The notes below the pieces were generated by a model, which saw nothing but the letters and a program-made list of their open reading frames with translations, did no database searches and was not told the origin of the DNA. A DNA stretch of 64,000 bases from Stercorarius parasiticus (taxonomy: Eukaryota; Chordata; Aves; Charadriiformes; Stercorariidae): NCBI GenBank assembly GCA_013396915.1, contig VWZL01003420.1, forward strand, positions 661,832 through 725,831. Reading direction: 5' to 3'. Numbering within the stretch: position 1 is the stretch's first letter; each line of letters starts with the position of its first letter. Made by a program: the position numbers and the translations under genes. Positions 50,281 through 63,293 of the stretch are shown one piece after another.

Positions 50281-53200
50281 CTCAGGCAGTGAACGGTAGG
50301 AAGCACATCTTGTTTGAACATTCTTGCAAGAACGGGTGACCTAGCAAGTAGGTGCACTTTCAGTTCTTGAAACACACCTTTTTATTTCCTAATCCTGGCC
50401 AAATTTTTCCTTCCCCTGTTTCCCATTGGTTAGGTACTCCAGGGTTCACAGTCTGTCCGAGGCACCTAAAATTCTTCCTGGATGTGCCTCTGTTTACTTC
50501 TCTTTATGCTACACCTAAAGGGATTATCTGACTAGTTTATTTCTTTCCTTTTTGGTAAAAAAATTGCTCAATGTCGTTAGCTCTGGTTAAATGTTTGACT
50601 ACCCTTCTAGATACTAATCTGGTATGAATCAGTTTATCCTTTTGGCTGTGTGATAAGAGATGTTCTACAAGCTTTTGCTGGTGCCTCTTTGTCTTAGTCG
50701 TTCCCTTATCATGTCACCTCTGATGGAATCGGCTTTTCTCCTCTACAAAAACAATACCTGCCTTTCCTACACACCGACCGATGAGCATCTTGAACCTGCT
50801 GTGGTGCCAGAACGGGCAGAGCTCGGGGTCCCCAGCCATGCTGAGTGCTGGCCTTTGAATGGGGAGCAGCAGCAGCAGCCTCTTATGCCTGGGGACCTGG
50901 TGCTTGGCCACCAACTGCTGGCTGTGGTGTTACTCATTATCCCAGACGCATGCATGGCTGGAGTTACGATGATTTCTACCAGCTTGAGGATAAAACCCTA
51001 AATGTACAATTTCCTGCCCTTAAGGCCTTGGCTTTCAAGGATATTTCAAATGCGGGCCGCTCATTTAAATGAAAAAGAGGAATAAATGCCTAAATCTCAC
51101 TCAGGTACTGGTTTGAGGCTCTTTCCATCGCTTTCCAAACGATCCCTCTTAAACTGGGGAATTTAACAAAAACATACTTGTTCGGTTGCACTGAGTAAGC
51201 CAACTAAAACTGAAACTGAAGAACAGTAGGAGAATTGGGGTCTGGAAGTCAAAGGCCTAATTAGCTGTGGTCGGTTGGAAGATCTGATAACAAATACAGA
51301 ACAGAACGGTCTTTAGATGGTCTGCATGGACAGGGAAGACTCCTGTTGTTTCTTAACCAAGCAGGAGGGTAATAAACCTCTTGCTGTGCTGGCTCATTAG
51401 GACTGGAATGCATTGTGACTAAGGAAAAGGAAAGCAGCTCTGACACTTTTAACTGATGAGGGGTTTTTTTTAATGCAACTAGCTGGCCTGACTTTCAAAC
51501 CTTCAATAGGCTCCTGTAGGGTTGAGTGGAGGTTGCTTCGTAATTGTAATGATATTGCAAAGTAAATGCAGGCAAAGTTATGCGAAATCGGTCAAATGTG
51601 CTATTCTGAGTTACTGCGGAGTTATACGTACAGACTATATCTAATGAATATGGAAATTGGCTGATTTGGAGATAAAAGGGTGTTAAAAAATGGTTCCTTG
51701 GAGCTCCTTCTCAGGCTCATGTTTTGACATTCCTTTTCACCTTGTGCCTGCGGTGCCAGGCTTCTGTGACTGCGGAACTTGTTTGAATTCTGAGTTCTTA
51801 GTACTGGTTTTAATTTTAGTAATAGAGTTCGTTTGGATTTTGTCTGGTCTGTGCTGTGCTAAAACACAGCTACATGAAACCACCAGTTTTTTAGTGAATG
51901 AATCTAACAAAAGTATCAACATTTATAACATTTACAACACTTAACATTTACAACAAGCAGATCAGAAACTTCAGTAAACATTTAGGATCCTGCTCATGAT
52001 TATCTTGACAGTGAATCTTCTGAGTTAAAGCAGGCCAAGAGCAAACCCTGAAGAAACCGGTGTCTGCAAACTGTAGGCTTTAAATAACAGTTAAAAATCT
52101 ACTTGTCATCTAAGGCCCCTTGGAGTTTTTCCCTTATTTTGTCCAATTCAGGAGTTCAGTTTCTTAACTTGTACAGCTAAGACTTCCTGAAGAAATAAAA
52201 AGCAGAGGGAGGAATTACTCCATCTATACCCTGGCATCTCACTGCACTTCAGGATCACTGGGTGCGGTAATTTGTTTTGATGAAGTAGGAAGAGGTTTCT
52301 ACAAAGACTGACATTTCCCACCTCTGCTTTCTGCAGCGGATGCCACCAGCCCTGGAGCCACCCCATCGACATCTGCGCCACCTGCTGTGCTGCCAGAAGG
52401 AGAAGATGATGACAACCTTTATTTTTGTGCAAGCTCAAGGGCTTGCAGGCAATGCAGGGGGAGGAGGAAGAGGCAGAGAGCACCTTCGGCAGGAGAGGAG
52501 GGTGTCCCTATGGTGGGACAGAGGACAGATGGACACTGACAGCAGGTAGAGAGCTCGTAGCTGCCAAACTACCTGCCTTTAGGTGTCCTGAGTGACTTCT
52601 AATGAAACGGTCACTTGTGGAAAATAACCTTTATGCTGGAGTGCATTCAAGCCGGGAGGGTTGAGGCGTCCCGTCGGAAAAGGCAGCGAAAATGATGTTT
52701 CACTGGGTGGATCAGACGGGGTCCCACCAGGCAGGCAGCCCCCATGGAGCAGGCAGGTTGCCTGCAGCCCTGTGTCCCCCCCCTCCATGCGCCCCGGCGT
52801 CCCTACAAGGAGAGGAGGCCTCACCTTCCAAACTCTGATGCAGCAGAAGGGCACATTTGAAGTGTTTATTTGGGGAACAAACGCTTCCTTATACCTTGAC
52901 AGCGGGACTGCCTTCAAAGCCCTCGTTCAAACAGAGCTGTGTTTATCGAATTCCTCTGCGCTGAGTATATACATGCCTGAGATTTTAATTCTTTCGTAAC
53001 TGTGAAACATTTAGTCTTACTTCTATCTGAGGCATCAGGATGGGAATTATTTGATATTTGTGCAAATTTTGGTGTGTTTAGATCAAGACTGGGCAAAAAC
53101 CAAGTATGTGGGACTTCAGAGGTTCCCTGGGCAGATCAACTGGGGAGGAGGGAAATATCTTCTCCCCAGTGGCCTGTTTTGTGACAAAGTGTGTCATAAA

Positions 53201-54907
53201 ATCTTAGACACGGAATAAAAAAGCCCACATATTGCTTTTGATAACTACTCACCCTCAGGCTTTCAGAACAGATGGGAGCACTAAACACCAAAATTCTTCA
53301 GCTTACAAACTGGCAAAAGGCCCGGCAGCGCTGCTAACAGAAGGAGTTGTATGAGCTCTTCATTATTTACAAATTGAAATTCTTCTGGAAAGAATTACTA
53401 TAATATGTAGGACATGATCCCAGGTTTTGGCAAAACGTATTAGTAACATGAGCTATTGATCCTAGGAATTAAATTAGATCTTGGAAGGTTAAAGTGTGAT
53501 GTTGTCTAATGTATCGGGAACTTTACCTCTAATGGAAAGTTGTTTACACCTGTTGTGAGTGCTTTAGTTAATACATGAAAGTTGGTCTTCCCACGAGGGA
53601 ATAGGCCGGCCGTTCCTTTCAGATGGTGCCGGTGGAAATCAGGCAAGCAGCTCTGGGCTAGAAACGTGACTATAGCACCACTGCCACCGGACCAAAATGC
53701 TACATCTACTTTAGCTCCTATTTTTTGTCAAATGCAATCTTTCGGTCCCAAAAATCCCATTGTGGAAACTTCCTGCAAATAATTAAAAACTTAGAAAGCT
53801 GTTTATTAAAAGACTATTTTAAAAGGTGGGGTTTTTTTTTGCTTCTAGGTACTACCAAACCAGTTTACTTTTAAGGATTCAACTGTATGGTATCCAACTA
53901 GACCTGCACAGGTAGTACAGGGTTTTGAAGCACTGGAAAACAAATGGTGGGAGCAGAGGGCTCAGCGATGCAGAGTTGTTTCTGTAATTTCAGAAAACTG
54001 AGGAGCTCTGGGTTGTGACGCTGGTGGGAGCTGGGAGCTGCCGATTCAGGCAGCCGTGAGGCTGCGAGGGGATCTGCTGGGAGGGGAGCGGGAAATGTCG
54101 TGCAGACATTTCCTGCTTCCCAAGGAGTTTCTGCCAACATCTCTAATTTGGGAAGGGAGGATGCCATCTGGCATACCGGCTTTGAAGGGAATATGCCCCG
54201 CAGTTTATACTGCAGGTGGCAGCTCCGGCAGGACAGGGCGGAGGGAGACAGCTAGGCACAAATTCAATGAGCGGTGGTTTCCTGCTTGACGGATAACGTC
54301 CCTCCCCATGGGGTACCCATCAGTCAGAAGGGGATGCATCTCTCTCCGAAATACCTTCCTCATTAAACTTTCACTGGCACTCCTATTGTTTCCTTTAAAT
54401 GTTTTGGTGTTGACATGTTGTTTTGTTGAAAAATTCCTGTCCGGCTCTGCTCAGTATCCCTTCCTTCAGTAAGCTGTCAGCGCGCTTTGATTTGCCAGGC
54501 TTATGGCAGTCACATAACAAGGAAACTTGCAATATGAATCAGCGATATATAAGTGTCTCCCAGAGGATGCAAGTGATGGAAATCCCAGTTATTGGTTATT
54601 ATTGTACCAGTGGGAACTTAGGGCTGGGAAAGAGATCATCTTACCAGTCTCACTGTAGTAAACAGAGCCCCTTCTTTGTTCCCCTGAAGCCACTAATAGC
54701 AATGGCAGTTACGTTCAGGCTCCAATTTTGGGACCGTCCACACGGAGTAAAGGAGACTGTTTGAAGCATTCGGATTATCCTGCAGGCTCGAGCTTTTGTT
54801 GGTTTCGAGTCAGAACAAGATCTCCAGAAGGCAGTCAGACTATGACTATTTCTGCAATGCATTTCAGGAATATCTAAACCAGCTTTAGCCAAGAAGAAAT
54901 AGCGCTC
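50281..54907. other. Unique non-coding sequence, no gene seen
   Basis: No exon or recognised transposon. A short (CAG)n-like run of five units is at about 50,866-50,880. Open frames up to 113 codons are not recognisable. Confidence 0.6.
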
Positions 54908-54925
54908 TTTTTTTTTTTTTTTTTT
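54908..54925. repeat. Poly(T) tract of 18 bases
   Basis: Eighteen T followed by gcagg. Read on the plus strand this resembles a polypyrimidine tract and 3' splice site; on the minus strand it is an A18 run. No matching exon, retrogene body or polyadenylation signal could be identified on either side, so it is listed only as a homopolymer. Confidence 0.9.
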
Positions 54926-57900
54926 GCAGGAGTAGTGCAAGCTTCAGCCGAAGCCTGCTGTTGCTGTGCCGTGCTTAGAAAGTTAATAGCAGGAAGGAGG
55001 CTCAGGCACTGTATCTTTGGATGGCAGCAAAGGCAGAGTATTTGTTCAGCTGCGCACGTGAAGGTGGGCAGGCTCTTCCCCCTGCTGAGGGGTTTAGCAG
55101 GTCTCTTGCTGTTTTATTCTCCAGCCTTTTGCTACAGAAGGCTACGCTGAGTTTTGGTTTTGCAGGAAATCTTAGGTTCCTGCTCCTGCCAACTTGCCTG
55201 TATGGGGCATCAATAAAAAGGGACGGAGTGAGTCAGGCCTTCTTCCATGCATTTGCACTTTTGGTCTTGTCAGATCTTTTTAAAAAAGCACAGTTTGACC
55301 AGTGCTCTAACTAGAAAAACTCTGAGGGACAAAAATTTTTGCCTTTGTTTAGCACAAGTATCTATAGCTTATCTACGGCTATCTGCTGGCAGGTCCTGCG
55401 GCAGTTGGGTTGTGTCACTCCCTTCTCCCCCATCCTTCCGCCATATTCTTCATTAGCTTAATTCTTTAAATAAATATTGTTCTTTCCCACTGTTGTGAAC
55501 GCGATTGTCAATCATCTGCCAAGTGGCTTAGCAGCTTGAGCCCACATCCTGAGACCTGCAAAGGCTAAAGGCACTGGCCCTGCCTGCCCTTACACCTGCT
55601 GCAGGTGAGAAGCCATGCAAACAGAGAGATCTTTATTGAGGAAAAGGGGACACGGTTATCGGTCTGGGAAAACACCACACCATTACATTTGGAAACAGGG
55701 TCAAGTGCCTGTTCTTCTTTTCCAGCAGCTGCGAGGGGCTTCCCAGCTCCTACCCTCGCTGCCAGCAAAATGTTCCCTTGCATCAAAGTCCTCCCAAGGG
55801 AGAGGTAAGAGGATGCAGAGCCCCGGAGTGGTCCACGACAGCTTCAAAAGGAGCTGCTTGCCCCAACACACGAGGTTTTGGGGGCCACCTGTTCTCTCAG
55901 GACACAAGTTCGTGGACAGCAATAATGACTTCACATGGTGTTAGCAAACCTGTCAGTAAATAGCTCACACCAATAAAACCCCATTGAAGCACCCCTCCAG
56001 GCAAAAAAGAGTTTTAAGATGGTGATTGAACTTGCAGGAGCAACACAAATTTGTTTAGAAGACGATTTGGGTGTTTTGGAAGGTGTTTTCCTCCTGGTGG
56101 GGAGCAGATACCAAACTGCTTCATGTTCTCTGAAAAGAGATAACATCCATGGACTGCCCAGATCTGACGGCAAAGGCAATCCAGCTGCTGAGCTGCCAGG
56201 GAGCGGGGCAGGAGTACGTATATGCCTACATACATGCACGCATCCACGCGCACATCAGGCAGGAGACTGCCAGAGCTTTCTCTAAACGATTTCAGCAGAG
56301 TGTTTTGATTTCTACAGTCTGACACATTCCAGCCATTTAATGAGAATCTGGGGATTTTTATTGAGCTCACATTTAGGGAACTGAGCAGACTATTTTCCTG
56401 TGGGAACATCAGTCCTGCACCTTTCATGGAAATGGCGTGAAGTCGCCCTTAAATTCTTTTATTTACTTTTTTAAATCCCGGATCTTGCAGAATAGAGGGA
56501 AGTGAACCAAGGTGATATATAACTAACAGAAAAATGTGAAATTCTTTTCAAAGGCTTGACATTGAAATGCATGCCTGAAACTCACTGTTGCATGAGCTAA
56601 TATCAGGCAGGTGAAAGGAACTGACTATGAATAGAAGCAAATTTCTGTTTAAAATATGAAATCCACTCCGCAATCAAGAACAGCTCTGTGAGGTTATTTG
56701 TCAGGATCTCACCATGCTGCTCTATCACAAATTGATTTCAGGCAGAGGATTGTTGAAATTACATCTGACTTGGCCAGACAGCAGCAGCATTCAAGAAGTT
56801 ATGATTTCCAGGAGAAAATGATGATTTCCAGGATGATGACACAGTCTCTGTCACCTGCAGAACTATGAATTGTAGGTTAGTAGCTCCCAATTGTTTTGTA
56901 AGAAAAGCTCACTAGAGAAAATTGATAGTATTATATGCCTTTCCCTCCACCCCCAAAATCCTGCTCCTTTTCCTCCTGCCACTTGTCCTTAGCGCTGCCG
57001 CTGCCACCACTCTCCCCTTCTTCTCTGGCCACCCAAGACAGGATTCCCACCACGTCCTCCTCTCCTTTTGTCATTGCCTCTCGGAGGAGACCCAGGCGAG
57101 TGCTCTGTCAGTGGTTTTCAGCTGGCATCTGCCCAGCTGTTTTTGGAGAGATGACTCGACAGCAGTGCGTTTTCTCCCTCTACCTGAAGATGCTGCAAAA
57201 TGCTGATGGGCTTTTCAGTAAGTAGTGGCATCTGTTGAGATGTATGCTTTTCCCATGTTAGAAAATATGCATTTTCCTAGCCACTGAGGACTGCAAATAA
57301 ATGGTCTCAGGTCTGAATGTATCATTAGGCTACCATGATGGTATTGCGTTTACATCCGGTAGCTCCCAACAGAACAGAGATCACTATAACAGTGAGGAGA
57401 ATGGGAGGAAGCAGTATGAAAAAATCTGCAGTTGATTAAAAAAAAAATCTGAAATAGCACTTTTCTAATGATGATGGAGGAGATGTTTGGAGTTTGGAAT
57501 AGGATTAATTGATCATCTTGTTTCACTAGTACTTTTTACGAGTTTTTGAAACAGCAGAGATGAGCAGCTTATTTTCAGCGGCTTCATCTCGAATCATATC
57601 ATATAAAATAGGGTTTTAAACCTCTATAACCATATGATGTTTATGCAATACTTCTTAAAGTTCTCTTTTAGATCCTTTATTATTAATTCTGCTCACCTTT
57701 CACTTGTGCACTTTAATAAAAAGCCATTCTTTTGTGAAGAAACACCTTGACTGCAGCGGAACTGAAGCTTATTGGCGACTGCGAGAAAAGGGTTATTGTA
57801 TGAACCTTTGGACAACAGGCAGCCCCAAAAAACCTAGCGTCACAGTCAGAGTTAGCACAAGGCATGCTGTTAAAATGACTATCTCGTATTTGATGGAGAA

Positions 57901-58331
57901 ACTGGTTTTGTCAACTGAATTGGTAGCGGCACCCAGTGGCTAAAATATAGACTGCAAATTTTACTAGCCCAAAGATTTCCCAACTCCAAAGTACTCGTGT
58001 CCACCAGGTAAAAAGCTTCCAGCTAAGCTCAGGGAGACCCTAGAGGGGGGAAACTGTTTCCAGCCTCTCTCAGCAGTACTAGAAGAGTTAGCCATTGAGG
58101 TGTCTAATTACCCTTGGAATATGCCCTTTTTCATTGAACCAGCTAAATATACATATTTTCGTAACATTATTTTCCTGTGCAATGGCTGCAGTTGCCATGG
58201 GAGGTTATATAACGATTTGTGGGAAAGGATGTGATCCACGTAATTGCAAATCGGAAGCAAAATATCGGCAGTGAGCTCCTGGCTATATATAGTCTATGCT
58301 ATAAAACACTATAATATTCCCTGCCTTTGAC
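54926..58331. other. Unique non-coding sequence, no gene seen
   Basis: A 13-bp duplication (atgatttccagga at 56,801 and 56,821) and a short CA/TG tract at about 56,216-56,252 are present. No exon or transposon recognised; open frames up to 137 codons have no domain. Confidence 0.6.
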
Positions 58332-58411
58332 ATTATATATATTTCTATTTCTATATGCATATACATGTTATATATAATTACGTGTGTGTGTGCGCACGGG
58401 CATATACACAC
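58332..58411. repeat. Compound TA / TG low-complexity tract
   Basis: Alternating TA (attatatatat, tatatgcatatacatg), then cgtgtgtgtgtgcgcac, then 'catatacacac'. This is alternating purine-pyrimidine sequence with some self-complementarity. No gene meaning. Confidence 0.85.
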
Positions 58412-60859
58412 GGAGCAGTTTGTAGGAAAACAAATAGGTGAACCCAGAGTATCAACACCAAGAGTCTACCACATGCTGGTCCATGTCGTTCACTATTTGA
58501 AAGCTGACGTGAAGTTGTGCAGTATCAATGCTTCATAAACCAGTGTTTGTGGAAGAAACTGAAATACTGGCTGAAATACTGTCCCCCTGAATGCATCCAT
58601 CCCATGTGGACACGAGGGCAGCTGATGCTGGTGCTCCCCTGCAGGCTTCATGCCCTGCTCCGGGTAACAGGGGCAGCAGAGCCGCAACGGCACAGGCTGT
58701 GACCTGTGTTAACTGGAGATGCTCTAAGCATCCCTTAAGCAAGTAGAAAGGCTTCTGCTGCCATATCTTCCCTGCTGCTGGAAAAACTCTCAGCGACTTC
58801 CCTGAGACGTGGGTTTTTCACTGCATGGCCTTGGACCTTTGGACTGAGCCCCGGGACCCCTTCAGGAACCTCAAGGTTGAACCCTGGGGTGGAAAGTGGG
58901 ATGGTTGACTGTGGAGGGGCAGCCGGAAACATCTTGCTATAATAATAATAAATGTATTTCTAAATATTCAGCTAAAGCTCTTAGTGCACCACATAAAAGT
59001 GACATAACATTTTCAAGGCAGTGCAAGATCAGTACCAACATGAAAACCGGAAATACACCCTTCACGCGAGATAACGAACACAGGTGGCATGAGGTGCAGG
59101 TGGTTACAAATATGTGGCTGCCCGCAGTAGTTCAGAGAGATAACCTGGTGTGTGGAAAGCTGGGAAGGCAAAAATAATAAACAAAAAAAAAAGGGAAAAG
59201 CTGGCTGATGCAGTGGCAGAGAGAGTGAGCCCTTGCTGAGGGCTCACCACAGCCCAGCCCTCGCCTGCCGGCTTGTGGTCGTAACTACAGATCACCGCTG
59301 CCCTCGCAAAGCCATCTGTGAAGCTTAAGGGGAAGCTGCCAAGCACACTCACCATCAAGAGGTTTTAAAAACACGCACCAGCAGGTGCCAAGTTTTCTGT
59401 CCCTTGTGCACCAAGATAAATGCCTGGCAGGACAGTTTCCAAACTGGTTTCTGCTCTAGTTTCTCCTAGCTGTAAGTCTCCCTCCTACCACACCAGACTT
59501 TAAGTACCAGAGAGAAACACACCTACTGCTCAACTAGTTACAGATGTGATCCTCGCTTCGGCGAGTTGTTCCTCCTTTGGGAACTACTGGCCAAGAGTAC
59601 ATCCTGCCATACAAACACTCACTTCTAAATGGAAGGTGTTGGAGTTAGGAAGAAGCAAACAGCTGGAGACATCCCCATTTCTAACCCCCATCCCTCTTCC
59701 AGGGTTTCCTCTACCCACAGCAGAAGCAAATGCATCTCAGCCACCCACCTTCACGGGGACTTTCACAGGCTGGACCGTGAGGGATACACTGGAGGTTTCT
59801 CCGTTTTCACTCTCCAGCTGCTGCGCAGACATCTCAGGCAGCAGGATGGCACAGGAAACCTTCAGAGGACCTCTTAAAGTACTGTTCAGCCCTATTTTCT
59901 ATGATTTCTAGTTGTGACTGAAATTTTAAGTCTCTAGAAATTTTTGACTGACGTGAAGGGACTTTCTACATTGATTACAATACCTAACAACAACACAAAA
60001 AAAGAAAACAAAAAATTCCAGTACACCAGGAACAGTGGTACTTCTTTGTAGCAAATGTGAAGTCTTATTCTGTCTTAAGCCCATTAAATGCTGATTAATT
60101 GTGGTCAATTAAAAAAGTACTTATTGATACATGAAATAAAGTTTGTGTTGCATTTAAACTTGTACTTAAAAAAGGACCCACATCCCTTTTTCATGCTTCA
60201 GTAATTGCTGTCTTTCATATCTGAGATAATTCTTCTACCTTTAATAAGTATGTATTAGTGAGATATTTTCTCATCAGTTCTCCCAGGCAATACTTTGAAA
60301 ATGTTCTGTCTGCAAAATGTTTACCTCATTTTGCCTTGCTGAAGCTTAGTGGCCTCTGCAGCCATCACACTATGAGGGACCCTCCCTTTCATCACAGTGG
60401 TAAAAGAGAGGTCAGCACCCCTAGGAGGACTTGTGAGAGCTTTTTCCTAATCCCTGTAAAATGCAGGGTGTTCCAATAGGATGAGAGAGTGAGAATCCCC
60501 TTCCCCACTCCTCTCTAGCCAAGAAAACAGTTTGAAGGGGGAGAAGGAATGATAGATACAGGGCACTGATAGAGAATGAGAGATAGAAGCAAACACCATT
60601 CTAACATCATAGAGAATGTTACTGGCCTGAGTTTGGGATGAAAATACAAAACATGAATGCATAACAAATCTTCCCCAATAAATGGTGTCACACACCCACG
60701 CGTCTCCCTCTTCCAGTTATTCCTGTCTGCTCAGACCCAGTTATTTTCAGCAAGACAGATGCAGAGCATCAATCACAAATTTGGTGGGACGCTGTGGAAC
60801 CACCCCGGCAAGACCAACTCTGCCTATCATTCCTGACTGAGGTTTATGTTCTTAAATAC
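58412..60859. other. Unique non-coding sequence, no gene seen
   Basis: Four TAA units at about 58,940-58,951 and a run of A at 59,184-59,193. Open frames up to 121 codons (59,546-59,911 plus) have no recognisable domain. No transposon recognised. Confidence 0.6.
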
Positions 60860-61690
60860 TGCACAGTGGTTGACCCTTTGAGACTTTGCTTTCCTGACAT
60901 TTCCTAATGTCAAATCTGAACCTTACTTACTGTAGTTTTCCTGTCATGCAATCAACCACAGACAAGGGGAAGAAATGGTTTCCTTTCCTGTTGCATAGTT
61001 GAAGATCATCGCAACCCTTCTCTGTTTACTCTTTTCTCTTTTCCTCTGGAGAAAAACAAATTCAAACCAATTCTAATTAATCCAGTCTTGTCTTCAAAGG
61101 CCCATTCTGGGTTTTTTTGTTGCTTTCCACTGGTTCTCCTCCTCCTTGAAGGGTGATGCCCAAAACCAGAGGCAACACATCAGTTGCAGCCTTGTCGCTG
61201 CTGAGCAGAGCAGAAGGATTGCTTCATGCTCTTGCAGACAATATTTCTGCTTATACAGAAGTTTCATCTCCAAGTGATTTAGCACAAGTGCGTGACGCTG
61301 TTGACTCATATCCCAGCATGTGACAGGATACCCCATGGATCCTTTTCTGTAAAACTGTGGGTTACCTTGTTTCTCCCAATCTTGTGCCTGTGACACTGGT
61401 TGTTTCAGTTACATGTGGAATCTTCTACTTTCAAGGAACTTGCATCATCTTTCTAGCCATGGGTTTTACAGCCAAACAAATTATGTGGCTTTTTCTTTTC
61501 CTTTATTGAATTTCATTCTATTTTCCCCCCAGGCCACTTCTCCAATTTGTAAAGATCATTTTGAATTATAATCCTGTCTTCCAAAATGTTTGAAGCCCCT
61601 CCCAGCCTGGTGGCTGCCAACACTCGCTGCAAACAATGACCCCAGGAGACTTTTGAACACAGCTGCTACATGTTGTCTTTTTGCTGAGCT
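60860..61690 (-). mobile_element. Ancient CR1 LINE (amniote type), minus strand
   Basis: Plus-strand order matches the antisense of ancient CR1 ORF2: the 'gttgaagatcatcgcaaccc' block (about 61,000), 'tactcttttctcttttcctc' (61,028), 'cccaaaaccagaggcaacac' (61,158), 'tgttgactcatatcccagca' (61,299), 'gatccttttctgtaaaactg' (61,338), 'ttattgaatttcattctatt' (61,502), and 'ccacttctccaatttgtaaa' to 'cctcccagcctggtg' (61,535-61,615). The family resemblance is strongest after 61,150 and fades beyond about 61,640. It overlaps in content with the element at 15,190-16,720 (both contain the 'cttc-ccaatttgt-aagatc' block). All frames broken. Confidence 0.8.
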
Positions 61691-62679
61691 GCATCACCTA
61701 TGGGTCAGTTCTGGAAAGTATTTTCCTTAGCCTGGATTAAGAAACTCTAAGTACCTTGGAAAGGGAGCGGCTTTATTTACTGCTGCTCTTCTGAAGGAAG
61801 AGACATCTGGGCTGGCAAACTATGTTAATCCAGAGCATTCCTGCAAAGATTGTATTTCTTGTGACTCTTCTCTGTGTAAAAAGCAAGTTTCTTGTTTTGC
61901 TCTTTGAGCCACTGTCTGGCCTCCACATACTTCTGTAACAGATCTAATTCTTGAACTGTCTTTTTGAGTTCAGGCCTAACTGCATATAAGTCTATTCATT
62001 TTTTTAAAAATTTATTTAAAGACAATGATTCAAAGGCTTTCTGTACAAGTTGAATGTTCACAGAAATACTTAACAGAAGTGCTCATGCAGAAAACTAGTT
62101 CTCACTGGGGTAAAGTTTGGATCATTATCGCATGCTTCGTACAGAGTAGCATTTTTTTCAGTGTGTATTTTTGGCTGTGTCATGTTATCTGGAGGATGAT
62201 TTGAATGGGAGGTCTCACAATAGATTATTTGGTGAATTAATGAATATAGAGATTATGAGATAAAACGATAAGTATATAGCAACTCTCAGGTATGGATTTT
62301 GCAGACAAAAAAAATTATGTCTTTATTTAAATTCCTTTTTAATTCTTTTTTCTCTTTTAATTCAGACTAAATATTCTCCTCTGTTTCAGATCCTCCTTTG
62401 GGATAAGCTGCTATTGCTTCATTGACCACAGACTTGTGACATTTTATACCAGCTGAGGACCTGCCTTTGTTATACTTCAACAAGAATATTAAAAGCAATA
62501 TACTGTTCACAGAAAAAAAAATAAACTGTATCTGGTATCCTTTCATGTAGATTAAGTCATGGAAGGTTTTAAAGCATGTTATGCATCACTAACTTAAGCT
62601 CTACTTCAGTTTCAGACTGTACAGTAAACATTTAATTTCATATAACTGGTGTCATCATAATACACCAAGCACAATGTGA
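61691..62679. other. Unique AT-rich non-coding sequence, no gene seen
   Basis: No exon or repeat recognised. A run of A is at 62,513-62,521. Confidence 0.6.
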
Positions 62680-63293
62680 CCCAACCGCATCCTGGGCTGC
62701 ATCAAAAGAAGTGTGGCCAGCAGGGCGAGGGAAGTGATTGTGCCCCTCTACTCTGCTCTCGTGAGACCCCACCTGGAGTACTGCATCCAACTCTGGGGCC
62801 TCCAAAATAAGAAGGACGTGGACCTGTTGGAGTGAATCCAGAGGAGGGCCATGAAGATACTCAGAGAGCTGGAGCACCTCTCCTATGAGGACAGGCTGAG
62901 AGAGTTGGTGTTGTTCAGCCTGGAGAAGAGAAGGCTCCAGGGAAACCTTAGAGCGGCCTTCCAGTTCCTAAAGGGGGCCTACAGGAAAGATGGGGAGGGA
63001 CTCTTTCTCAGGGAGTGGAGCGATAGGACGAGGGGTAACAGTTTTAAACTGAAACAGGGGAGATTTAGATTAGATATTAGGAAGAAATTCTTTACTGTGT
63101 TGTTGTTGGGGTACTGGCCCAGGTTTCCCAGAGAAGTTGTGGATGCCCCATCGCTGGAAGTGTTCAAGGCCAGGCTGGATGGGGCTTTGAGCAGCCTGGT
63201 CTAGTGGGAGGTGTCCCTGCCCATGGCAGGGGGGTTGGAACAAGATGATCTTCAAGGTCCCTTCCAACCCAAACCATTCTATGATTCTATGAT
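62680..63293 (+). mobile_element. CR1 LINE, young avian type, 5'-truncated (copy B)
   Basis: Starts inside ORF2 at 'cccaaccgcatcctgggctg' and ends with attctatgattctatgat at about 63,276-63,293, the canonical avian CR1 tail. It is a sister of copy A (33,842-34,462), with the same subfamily differences and a 5' truncation within about a dozen bases of the same point. In place of copy A's 'gggagggtagtgagattc' it has 'gtgttgttgttggggtac' at about 63,097-63,114, a local change just after the 'ttctttact' block. No clear target-site duplication. Confidence 0.97.
62684..63204 (+). pseudogene. CR1 ORF2 C-terminal fragment, copy B
   Basis: Encodes the end of ORF2: [24 protein letters not shown], then an in-frame TGA after LLE near 62,834 (family: arginine). 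After that there is an uninterrupted frame to the natural stop at 63,204, with [40 protein letters not shown] and REVVDAPSLEVFKARLDGAL. The reverse-transcriptase catalytic core lies upstream of the truncation and is absent. It preserves more coding than copy A, which has an extra TAA. Confidence 0.88.

Noticed and set aside
49816..50375. Overlapping minus-strand frames of 153 and 118 codons over the CpG-rich patch
   Set aside because: Open frames follow from the G+C content; no domain and no consistent frame. The CpG density itself is kept as a finding.
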